32,198 nucleotides of DNA from Clostridia bacterium (GTDB lineage Bacteria > Bacillota > Clostridia > Oscillospirales > Acutalibacteraceae), in NCBI GenBank assembly GCA_900772705.1, contig CAAGRQ010000033.1, forward strand, positions 1-32,198, given 5' to 3'. The notes below the pieces were generated by a model. It had not been told where the DNA came from. It made no database searches and was given only the letters and a program-made list of their open reading frames with translations. Position 1 is the first letter of the stretch, and every line of letters starts with the position of its first letter. The position numbers were made by a program, and so were the translations under genes. Of the stretch, positions 25,498 to 32,198 are shown in pieces.

Positions 25498-25526
25498 TTG
25501 ACAACATATGTCTTTTTAAGTAAAAT
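25498..25526 (+). promoter_or_regulatory. Promoter of pfkA
   Basis: A consensus TTGACA (25498-25503), a 17-bp spacer and TAAAAT (25521-25526), starting 3 bp after the dnaE stop codon. The leader to the ATG is about 70 bases and AT-rich. Confidence 0.85.
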
Positions 25527-25604
25527 AGATGTGTTATATGCGTATATTATAATATTTAACTTATATAATTTTTAACTTTGTGTTTGTTTACGGAGGATAC
25601 TATT

Positions 25605-26570
25605 ATGAAAACTATCGCAGTATTAACCAGCGGCGGTGACGCACCGGGCATGAATGCGGCTGTCCGTGCAGTAGTAAGAACAGCATGTGAAAACGGAATT
25701 AAGGTTTACGGTGTTGTAAGAGGATATAACGGCCTCATCAACGGCGACCTTATCGAGATGGATTTACGCTCGGTTTCCGATATTATTAACCGTGGCGGTA
25801 CAATTCTTTATTCCGCAAGAAGTAAGGAGTTTGCTACCGAAGAGGGTATGCAAAAGGCTATCGATACCTGTAAGAAGTTCGGTATCGAGGGCGTTGTTGT
25901 AATCGGCGGCGACGGCTCGTTCAGAGGTGCTCGTGACCTCAGCGAAAGAGGTATTCCGTGCGTCGGACTCCCCGGCACCATCGATAACGATATTGCGTGC
26001 TGTGACCACACTATTGGCTATGATACCTGCCTTAATACCATTATGGAAATGGTAGACAGACTTCGTGACACTTCGGAGTCTCACGACAGATGTTCTGTTG
26101 TAGAGGTTATGGGCAGAAGAGCAGGCTGGCTTGCTCTTAATTCAGGTATTGCCTGCGGTGCAACCTCTATTCTTATTCCCGAGGTTCCCTTTGATATCGA
26201 AAGGGATGTTATTCAGCGTATGCGTAAGACAATGCTCACCGATAAGAAACACTTTATTATCGTTGTTGCAGAGGGTTGCGAAATAAATGTTCACGACCTC
26301 GCTAAAGAGATTGAGGAAAAGACAGGCGTTGAATCCAGAGCAACCGTTCTCGGTCATACTCAGCGTGGCGGCTATCCTACCGCAAGAGACAGAGTTATGG
26401 CTACAAAGATGGGTAACTACGCAGTGAAACTTCTTATGAACAATATCGGTAATCGTGTCGTTGCCGCTCAAAAGGAAGAGGTTGTTGACTACGATATTTT
26501 CGAGGCTCTTAATATGACAAAGACTATCGATATGAACCTTTATAACATAGCTCACGAGGTATCTATCTGA
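25605..26570 (+). CDS. pfkA: ATP-dependent 6-phosphofructokinase
   Basis: The committing glycolytic kinase, 321 residues, the normal bacterial length. Seen: TSGGDAPGMNAAVR (8-21), the ATP motif GGDGSFRGA (101-109), the catalytic PGTIDND with Asp127, and MGRRAGWLA. Gly in GGDGS and Gly in PGTIDND mark the ATP-using form, not the pyrophosphate-using form, which carries Asp and Lys there. The ATG at 25605 is chosen because GGAGG lies 8 bp before it; the open codon at 25578 has none. It has its own promoter after dnaE and a terminator after the stop. pyk does not follow here, unlike in many Clostridia. Confidence 0.97.
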   Translation: MKTIAVLTSGGDAPGMNAAVRAVVRTACENGIKVYGVVRGYNGLINGDLIEMDLRSVSDIINRGGTILYSARSKEFATEEGMQKAIDTCKKFGIEGVVVIGGDGSFRGARDLSERGIPCVGLPGTIDNDIACCDHTIGYDTCLNTIMEMVDRLRDTSESHDRCSVVEVMGRRAGWLALNSGIACGATSILIPEVPFDIERDVIQRMRKTMLTDKKHFIIVVAEGCEINVHDLAKEIEEKTGVESRATVLGHTQRGGYPTARDRVMATKMGNYAVKLLMNNIGNRVVAAQKEEVVDYDIFEALNMTKTIDMNLYNIAHEVSI

Positions 26571-26603
26571 TTTCGTTTGCTTAATTTAATACATAGCATT
26601 TGG

Positions 26604-26627
26604 GGGCGTTCTGTGAACGCCCTTTTT
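26604..26627 (+). terminator. Rho-independent terminator of pfkA
   Basis: GGGCGTTC (26604-26611) pairs with GAACGCCC (26615-26622) around a 3-base loop, followed by five T's. The ribosome binding site of the next gene begins only a few bases later, so some read-through into the GH25 gene is possible. Confidence 0.88.
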
Positions 26628-26643
26628 GTAAAAAGGAGCATTA

Positions 26644-27459
26644 ATGCCCGTTAAGAAAAAGAAGAGAAGAAAAACAAAGAAAAGAATTAAACAACTTAAA
26701 AAGTTTGATATAAAGAAGTTTATAAAAAAGAATACCGTGCCGATTATCGCAGTCATTGTTGCACTTGCCGTTTTGATTGTTTGCACTGCACTCGGCTCGT
26801 CGGGCAGGAAACTTCCTAACCCTCTGCCCGATCTCAATAAGGATGTTGCACTCGGCGTTGATGTCTCCTATCACAATGAAGATATTGACTGGCAGTCGCT
26901 TAAAGATGAAGTGGATTTTGTTATAGTCCGTGCAGGATATACGGGCTACGCAAAGGGCAATATCTGCCTTGATGACAGGCTTTATGATAATTTAAGCGGT
27001 GCAAATGACGCCGGCATTCCCGTAGGAGTCTATTATTATACCCAAGCCACCACCGTTAAGGAGGCTAAGGAGGAGGCAAGGTTCGTTTTGCATCATATAA
27101 AACGGTATGATATTTCGCTTCCTGTTTTTATAGATTACGAGTACGCTCAGCAAAACGGTGAGTTTGTCGGCAGGCTTTATGACGCCTCTCTCTCAAAAGA
27201 TGACGCCGCCGATATAATAAATGCTTTTTGTAAGGTGATTGAAGACGCAGGTTATCAAAGCGGCGTTTATGCGTCGAGTTCAACCTACACAACCGAGATA
27301 AAAACGGAAAGCATCTTAAAAAGTGCTTACATTTGGGTTGCCGATTATAACGATAAGGTTACATATAAGGGCGACTGGGATGTTTGGCAGTATACGGAGC
27401 AGGGTGAACTAAACTCGATAGGCTCTCGCTTTGTCGATATGGATTATTGGTATTTGTAA
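26644..27459 (+). CDS. Membrane-anchored GH25 lysozyme-like muramidase
   Basis: 271 residues. A very basic cytoplasmic N-terminus (Lys/Arg-rich, 1-31) precedes one membrane helix (about 32-50, TVPIIAVIVALAVLIVCTAL), so the rest faces outside. Residues about 65-271 form a GH25 domain: ALGVDVSYHNEDIDW with Asp73, VRAGYTGYAKG, GVYYYTQA, and the catalytic pair in FIDYEYA (Asp164, Glu166). GH25 enzymes cut the MurNAc-GlcNAc bond of peptidoglycan. There is no cleavable signal, so it should stay tethered and may trim the wall locally rather than lyse. AGGAG lies 5 bp before the ATG. The GH51-like gene starts 10 bp downstream, so the two are co-transcribed. Confidence 0.92.
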   Translation: MPVKKKKRRKTKKRIKQLKKFDIKKFIKKNTVPIIAVIVALAVLIVCTALGSSGRKLPNPLPDLNKDVALGVDVSYHNEDIDWQSLKDEVDFVIVRAGYTGYAKGNICLDDRLYDNLSGANDAGIPVGVYYYTQATTVKEAKEEARFVLHHIKRYDISLPVFIDYEYAQQNGEFVGRLYDASLSKDDAADIINAFCKVIEDAGYQSGVYASSSTYTTEIKTESILKSAYIWVADYNDKVTYKGDWDVWQYTEQGELNSIGSRFVDMDYWYL

Positions 27460-27469
27460 CGGAGATAAT

Positions 27470-29878
27470 ATGAAAAAATTTGTTTCGCTTTTAGTCAGTA
27501 TCGTGCTGATAACGCTGTCTGTCGTACCGGTTTATGCAGGTACGCAGAGTACGCTGAATATTAATTGCACCGCCGTTTCTCATGATGTGTCGCCGATGCT
27601 TTACGGCGTCAGTCTTGACGATTCGGCTTTTGCCTCGGACGGCGGACTCGGCGCACAGATGGTTAATAATAATTCGTTTGAGTATTCCTTAAACGGCGAA
27701 CTTGCGTGGAAGATGACCGATGTGTCAACCGCTCTTTCGACTCAAACTCCGCTTAATAAAAATAACCCTACCTACGAGACCGTGTCCGTAGATAAAAAGG
27801 GCGAAATTTCAAATCTCGGCTACGCCGCTTTGTTTGACGAAAACGGCGAGTATTCCGGTTCGGGTTTGGAAAAGGGCGCAATGCACTTCACCAAAGGGGA
27901 AACTTACACATTTACCTGCTTTCTTAAAAATGAGAACTACGACGGCAAAATCGGCGTGTACCTCAATTCTTCGTCTAATAAAAACGATGTTGTCCAACTC
28001 GATTTGGCTGAATTGAATAACAAATCGTGGAAAAAATTTACGGCGAAACTTACCTCATCCGCAACCGAGGACGGCGAGTTAACGGTTAAATTCAGCGGCA
28101 GCGGCGCACTTTGTATAGACTCCGTGAGCCTTACCCCCGACAGCAGTTACGGAGCAGGTGACGAGATGTGGAAAAATGCATATCTCCGTTCCGATTTGGT
28201 GTCCGCTCTTAAAGAACTCAAACCGGGGTTTATACGCTTTCCGGGCACTTGCACTGCCGAGAGCGATGATTCGTCCGCTGTCGTATCTTGGAAAGATACG
28301 ATAGGAAAAACCGAAGAAAGACGGCAGACGGTCAGCGTTAATAATGACAGCGACGGCGGCGTTTATCTCAATTCATCTAACTATGTCGGTTATCACGAGT
28401 ATTTTCAACTTTGCGACGATTTGAACGCAACTCCCGTGCCCGAGGTCAGTGCAGGCGTTGCGTGCCAGACTAATGCAAAATATGACGATTATGTTCAGGC
28501 ACTTAATAAAACATATATGACAGACGAGCAGTTTGAGGCTTATCTGTCGGAGCAGTATTCTCTCTCTAAAAGCGAAATCAAGCAGAGAATAGAATATATA
28601 AACTCGCTCGGTATTAATTCAAAGGCGGATTTTGATAACTATGTTTCTTCTGTGTCGCTCACTCCCGGTACGGACGAATTTAAGAATTATGTTCAGGATG
28701 TGCTCGACTTAATCGAGTACGCAAACGGCGATTCAAAAACTACTTACTTCGGCTCTCTCAGGGCGCAAAACGGAAGTGTTCAGCCCTTTGAAATGAAGTA
28801 TATTCAAATCGGCGGAGATAATTACGGCGAGGCATATTGGCGTAATTTTGCCGAGATAAAAAAAGCCGTTAACGAAAAATATCCCGATATAACCGTTGTC
28901 GCTTCGTGCGGTACGGATTTTGAGGGCAGTGATTTTGAGGACGCAAAAAATAAAATCGCCGCTTCTTATTCCGATGCGGCAGCATTTGAGAGCGTTGTCG
29001 GCAGTAAGGCAAAGCCTCTGTCAAACTTTGTAGGCAGATATGACAGTTATGCAAGGGACGGCGCAAACGTGATTGCCTGCGTCTCCTCGCTTGCCCTTGA
29101 CGAAAAAAAGCAGGGCAGAAGCGATAATGCCTATAATGCCTGCGATACTGCGGCATTTATGCTCGGTGCGGAGAAAAACAGCGATGTCGTTTCCATGCTG
29201 TCCTATTCAAAGGCACTTTCAAAATCACTCTCCGATAAAACAAAAACTTCGCTCATTTGGTTTGATAACGAGAATGTCGTTCTCACTCCCGAATATTATG
29301 TTCAGATGCTTTTTGCAAATAATGTTGGTACAAAAACGCTCAGCGCAGATTTTACCGCACAGACAGATGGCGTTACCCAAAGTGTCACAGTAGACGAAAA
29401 ATCACAAACCCTTTATGTAAAACTCGTGAACACCGGCGGCAAAAAGGAAAAAATAAACGCTAATCTTAACGGCTTTGATAATCTTGCAACGGCGTCTGTG
29501 CTTTCTCTTGAAAGTGAGTACAAAACGGCGTATAATTCAAATAAGAAGCAAACGGTCGCACCCAAGAGTAAAGATATTCAAATCAGCGGCGACTCCTTTG
29601 CCGTGACCTTACAGCCTTACAGTGCAACAGTTGTAAGAATACCGTACGGTACCAATGTCGGTGCTTCGCTTTATCAGATACCGAATACTGTTAATACGGA
29701 GGTTAAATCATATATTTCCATGTCTGTTAAAATGTTAATTATTTTAATGGTTGTTATTTTTATTCTTGCAACCGTTATAACTTATCTCGTTTATTCAAAA
29801 GTTGTCCTTAAAGGCAAAAACCCCGATTTCAAAAATAAGAATAAACCGAGCGATAAAGATAAAAAAGAAGATGAATAA
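27470..29878 (+). CDS. GH51 arabinofuranosidase-like membrane protein with replaced catalytic residues
   Basis: 802 residues. A signal peptide (1-24, ending VYA), a large outside part and one C-terminal membrane helix (about 750-775) with a charged Lys/Asp tail. The outside part follows GH51 alpha-L-arabinofuranosidases: MLYGVSLDDSAFASDGGLGAQMVNNNSFE at the start, a beta-sandwich insert, LKELKPGFIRFPGTC, ALDLIEYANGD-like LDLIEYANGDSKTTYFGSLRAQNG, and EKNSDVVSMLSYS. The acid/base block EIGNEN reads QIGGDN (Asp450 at the Glu site). The nucleophile block VGEYA reads VGRYDS (Arg523). An active glycosidase is therefore unlikely; a sugar-binding or scaffold role is more plausible. GGAG lies 5 bp before the ATG. 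It shares an operon with the GH25 protein. Confidence 0.8.
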   Translation: MKKFVSLLVSIVLITLSVVPVYAGTQSTLNINCTAVSHDVSPMLYGVSLDDSAFASDGGLGAQMVNNNSFEYSLNGELAWKMTDVSTALSTQTPLNKNNPTYETVSVDKKGEISNLGYAALFDENGEYSGSGLEKGAMHFTKGETYTFTCFLKNENYDGKIGVYLNSSSNKNDVVQLDLAELNNKSWKKFTAKLTSSATEDGELTVKFSGSGALCIDSVSLTPDSSYGAGDEMWKNAYLRSDLVSALKELKPGFIRFPGTCTAESDDSSAVVSWKDTIGKTEERRQTVSVNNDSDGGVYLNSSNYVGYHEYFQLCDDLNATPVPEVSAGVACQTNAKYDDYVQALNKTYMTDEQFEAYLSEQYSLSKSEIKQRIEYINSLGINSKADFDNYVSSVSLTPGTDEFKNYVQDVLDLIEYANGDSKTTYFGSLRAQNGSVQPFEMKYIQIGGDNYGEAYWRNFAEIKKAVNEKYPDITVVASCGTDFEGSDFEDAKNKIAASYSDAAAFESVVGSKAKPLSNFVGRYDSYARDGANVIACVSSLALDEKKQGRSDNAYNACDTAAFMLGAEKNSDVVSMLSYSKALSKSLSDKTKTSLIWFDNENVVLTPEYYVQMLFANNVGTKTLSADFTAQTDGVTQSVTVDEKSQTLYVKLVNTGGKKEKINANLNGFDNLATASVLSLESEYKTAYNSNKKQTVAPKSKDIQISGDSFAVTLQPYSATVVRIPYGTNVGASLYQIPNTVNTEVKSYISMSVKMLIILMVVIFILATVITYLVYSKVVLKGKNPDFKNKNKPSDKDKKEDE

Positions 29879-29886
29879 AACAAAAC

Positions 29887-29912
29887 ACCGACCGAGGAAT
29901 TCCTCGGTCGGT
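29887..29912. terminator. Perfect-palindrome terminator after the GH51-like gene
   Basis: A 26-bp perfect palindrome, each arm reading ACCGACCGAGGAA from its 5' end, with an A-rich run before and ATTGTTT after. It lies 8 bp after the stop codon of the GH51-like gene. Confidence 0.8.
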
Positions 29913-29935
29913 ATTGTTTATAGCGTGTCTCATAG

Positions 29936-29954
29936 CCTCCCTTTTTAAGGGAGG
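29936..29954. repeat. Solo hairpin of the GGGAGG repeat family
   Basis: CCTCCCTTTTTAAGGGAGG is identical to the left hairpin of copy A (7382-7400), and the CTCATAG just before it is shared with copy B. No matching right end follows. It is a remnant or minimal unit, and it can act as a terminator for the XRE gene, whose stop codon lies 2 bp away. Confidence 0.75.
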
Positions 29955-29955
29955 C

Positions 29956-30174
29956 TTATATATTAATTTTCGTGTTATTCGTTCTGCATAAAATATAATC
30001 CGTTGAAACTTTGTAGTAATCCGCCAGCGTAATCAGATGATGAATAGGCAGTTCGTTTGCTCCTCGTTCGTATCGTGCATACATTGTTTGCGATGTTTTG
30101 AGCACATCGGCTATTTCCTGCTGGGTCTTGTCGCTGTCCTCTCTCAAATCCTTTATTCGTTTAATATAGTCCAT
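29956..30174 (-). CDS. Small XRE-family (Cro/CI-type) regulator
   Basis: 72 residues, almost all one helix-turn-helix domain: KIKDLREDSDKTQQEIADVLKTSQTMYARYERG in outline (HTH about 17-45), followed by the ELPIHHLITLADYYKVSTDYIL ending typical of these repressors. There is no sensor or peptidase domain. AAGGAGT lies before the ATG. It diverges from the collagen-like surface gene, and TAGTAAA/TTTACTA half-sites cover the -35 and -10 region between them. It therefore probably represses that gene and perhaps itself. A trigger cannot be told from the sequence. Confidence 0.9.
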   Translation of the reverse strand: MDYIKRIKDLREDSDKTQQEIADVLKTSQTMYARYERGANELPIHHLITLADYYKVSTDYILCRTNNTKINI

Positions 30175-30193
30175 AATATCACTCCTTGCTACA

Positions 30194-30248
30194 ATTATAT
30201 GTAGTACAAAAGTTTACTATTGACTTTAGTAAATATTTTTACTATACT
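30194..30248. promoter_or_regulatory. Divergent promoters with TTTACTA/TAGTAAA operator half-sites
   Basis: Plus strand: TTGACT (30220-30225), a 17-bp spacer and TATACT (30243-30248) drive the surface gene. Minus strand: TATAAT (30199-30194) is a probable -10 for the XRE gene. Half-sites TTTACTA (30213-30219), TAGTAAA (30227-30233) and TTTACTA (30238-30244) form two inverted pairs, one centred on the -35 and one ending in the -10. A weaker TAGTACA lies at 30202-30208. Confidence 0.75.
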
Positions 30249-30293
30249 TAAATTGAATAATAATATGTTAACACTTTAATGGAGGAGTATATT

Positions 30294-32180
30294 ATGAGTA
30301 ATTCAAAAGAGAAAAACAACCGACTCGTTGCAAAGGTGATTGCAGTAGTACTCGCTTTTGCGGTAATGCTTGCCACTTCGTTCGTTGTGGCAAATTTTGT
30401 GCATAATCGTGAAAATTCTCAGACGGTGTCTAAGGTGCAAAACGGACTTTCCGCATATGAACTTGCAGTAGAGCAGGGTTATAACGGAAGCGTTCAGGAT
30501 TGGCTCGATTCGCTAAAGGGTAAGTCTGCCTATGATATTGCTGTGGAAAACGGCTATTCGGGAACGGAAAAGGATTGGTCTAAGGCACTTGAACTCAGCG
30601 CAAAACAGGAAACATCGGAAATAAAAACCGCATATTTTACCGAGACGGGTAAACTTGTTATTCAGCTTTCCGACGGTACTTCTATTGATGTCGGCACCGC
30701 TAAGGGGCTGAACGGAAAGAACGGCGCCGACGGAAAAAATGGAATTAACGGTGTTGACGGAAAAGATGGCGTAAACGGACTGGACGGCATTGACGGAAAA
30801 GACGGTGTAAACGGAACCGACGGCATAGACGGTCAGGACGGAGTTGGTATTTCACAGGCAGAGATTAATTCCGACGGAGAACTTGTGCTTACATTCTCCG
30901 ACGGTACTGCCGTAAATCTCGACCGTGTTGTCGGAGCAAAGGGCGATAAGGGCGACAAGGGTGACCGAGGCGACCAAGGCGTTCAAGGTGAAAAAGGTAA
31001 AAAAGGCGACCAAGGAGAGCAAGGCATTCAAGGTGAAAAAGGTGACAAAGGCGACCGAGGCGAACAAGGTATTCAAGGCGAAAAGGGAGATAAAGGTGAA
31101 ACAGGTGCCGCAGGTCGTGACGGCATAGACGGTATTAACGGTACAAACGGTGTTGACGGCAGAGACGGAGCAGACGGTCAGGACGGTGTCGGCATTCAAA
31201 ATATTCTTGTTACTTCCGACGGAAATCTTAATGTAACCCTTACTAACGGTACAACCCTCGAACTCGGAAACATCAAGGGTGTAGACGGTACAGACGGCGT
31301 AGGTATTGTAAAAACAGAAATTAATTCCAACGGTGAACTTGTTCTTACTTATTCCGATAATAATGTAGTTAATCTCGGAAATATTAAAGGAACAGACGGC
31401 AGGGGTATAAGGAGCGTTGCAGTTACAACAGACGGCGAATTGATTGTAACTTATACCGATTCTACTGTCGTAAACCTCGGCTCGATTAAGGGCGAAAAAG
31501 GTGATAAAGGCGATAAGGGAGACAAGGGCGATAAAGGCGACACAGGCAGAGGCATTGCAAAAACCGAACTCGTAAACGGCGAACTTATCATTACTTACAC
31601 CGACGGAACGCAGGAAAACCTCGGTGGCGTAACCTCGGAATATGCAGATTCAAAATATTTGAATTTCCGCATATCAAACAATATGTGTATTGTTTCATTA
31701 AAGGAAGAATATAAGTCGGTTATAAAAGAAATAAAAATTCCTTCGTACTATAAAGGCGTACCGATAACTTTCATTAATGGATTTAGTGATTGCGTGAATT
31801 TAGAAAAAATAAACTTGCCGGACACTTTGAAGGGAATACAATCATATTGTTTTAGTAATTGCAGTAAATTAAAGGAAATAAGTATTCCGAATTCTGTATA
31901 CACTATTGGAGAAAGAGCCTTTGAAAACAGTGCTGTTGAAAATGTTTTGCTTCCAAGTGGTTTGAAGTATTTGAATGATTATGCGTATTATGGTTGCAGT
32001 AAATTAAAGAGTGTTGTTTTTTCGGGAACTGAATCTGTTTCGATTGAAATTTGTGCTTTTTCCGATTGCACATCTTTAACTGATGTAATTTTTAGTGACA
32101 ATGTAGAAAAAATAGGCTCTTCTGCTTTCTTAAATTGCAGTAATCTTGTTAATATTAAATTGCCAAATAAATTAAAATAG
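30294..32180 (+). CDS. Surface protein with collagen-like triplets, beta repeats and BspA-like LRR end
   Basis: 628 residues to the stop codon. A short basic N-terminus and one membrane helix (about 13-36) act as an anchor. Two copies of an AYELAVEQGYNGSVQDW-type motif follow (about 53-101). Then Gly-x-y tracts (about 15, 28 and 6 triplets, Asp/Lys/Asn-rich, no proline) alternate with six copies of a 29-residue beta module (consensus I-K-T-E-I-N-S-D-G-E-L-V-L-T-Y-S-D-G). About 450-628 is a BspA-like LRR_5 domain of five repeats (such as LPDTLKGIQSYCFSNCSKL). GGAGG lies 8 bp before the ATG. The stop falls inside an LRR repeat, and the next frame reads IEKMFYG, so the gene may be frameshifted. 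The LRR part is more AT-rich than the collagen part. It is probably repressed by the divergent XRE protein. Confidence 0.88.
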   Translation: MSNSKEKNNRLVAKVIAVVLAFAVMLATSFVVANFVHNRENSQTVSKVQNGLSAYELAVEQGYNGSVQDWLDSLKGKSAYDIAVENGYSGTEKDWSKALELSAKQETSEIKTAYFTETGKLVIQLSDGTSIDVGTAKGLNGKNGADGKNGINGVDGKDGVNGLDGIDGKDGVNGTDGIDGQDGVGISQAEINSDGELVLTFSDGTAVNLDRVVGAKGDKGDKGDRGDQGVQGEKGKKGDQGEQGIQGEKGDKGDRGEQGIQGEKGDKGETGAAGRDGIDGINGTNGVDGRDGADGQDGVGIQNILVTSDGNLNVTLTNGTTLELGNIKGVDGTDGVGIVKTEINSNGELVLTYSDNNVVNLGNIKGTDGRGIRSVAVTTDGELIVTYTDSTVVNLGSIKGEKGDKGDKGDKGDKGDTGRGIAKTELVNGELIITYTDGTQENLGGVTSEYADSKYLNFRISNNMCIVSLKEEYKSVIKEIKIPSYYKGVPITFINGFSDCVNLEKINLPDTLKGIQSYCFSNCSKLKEISIPNSVYTIGERAFENSAVENVLLPSGLKYLNDYAYYGCSKLKSVVFSGTESVSIEICAFSDCTSLTDVIFSDNVEKIGSSAFLNCSNLVNIKLPNKLK

Positions 32181-32198
32181 AAAAGATGTTTTATGGAG

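Noticed and set aside
30940..31130. Repeated DNA that could look like a CRISPR array
   Set aside because: The repeats are in frame, code for Gly-x-y triplets and have no unique spacers.
30852..31199. Minus-strand frame of 115 codons rich in Val/Thr/Ala over the collagen tract
   Set aside because: It is the complement of the Gly-x-y repeats, and its low complexity mirrors the repeat DNA.

Overview
The window looks like a chromosomal segment of a gut-type low-to-mid GC Firmicute of class Clostridia, most likely Oscillospiraceae/Ruminococcaceae or a close relative. The grounds are strong AGGAGG-type ribosome binding sites, the conserved murB-rapZ-whiA and dnaE-pfkA neighbourhoods, an archaeal/eukaryotic-type ProRS, collagen-like and BspA-like surface modules, and small GGGAGG-hairpin repeats. 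No search was run, so the taxonomy is inference.

Layout. (1) 1-625: remnant of a TupA-like ATP-grasp gene closed by a terminator. (2) 646-6013: a catabolic-looking cassette. A TetR regulator and an FGGY sugar kinase on the minus strand face a PLP aminotransferase and a two-domain class II aldolase on the plus strand. Two perfect copies and one degenerate copy of a 16-bp palindrome lie between them. (3) 6326-9053: galE and proS (minus strand), with a MITE-like repeat on each side of galE. (4) 9348-15885: the complete F1Fo ATP synthase operon in the order a, c, b, delta-alpha, gamma, beta, epsilon. Delta and alpha are one continuous reading frame, with a well-placed internal ribosome binding site and ATG exactly where a normal alpha subunit should begin. 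(5) 15893-17083: a GT4 glycosyltransferase on the minus strand. (6) 17182-21869: an hprK-ROK kinase-murB-rapZ-whiA operon linking carbon signalling, wall synthesis and cell division. yvcK is missing from its usual place between rapZ and whiA. (7) 22075-26627: dnaE, then pfkA with its own promoter. (8) 26644-29912: two membrane-anchored surface proteins in an operon, a GH25 muramidase-like enzyme and a GH51-like protein whose two catalytic glutamates appear to be replaced. (9) 29936-32198: a small XRE regulator divergent from a long surface protein with collagen triplets, six copies of a beta module and a BspA-like leucine-rich end. Its frame stops in mid-repeat near the window edge.

The most notable observation is the delta-alpha fusion. 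Delta is present once and alpha three times per ATP synthase, so a fusion alone would break stoichiometry. The internal start would let one gene make both the fusion and free alpha. Other leads are the uncharacterised kinase/aminotransferase/tandem-aldolase regulon, the apparently inactive GH51-like membrane protein, and the regulated mosaic collagen/LRR surface protein. No rRNA, tRNA, CRISPR array or transposase gene was seen.
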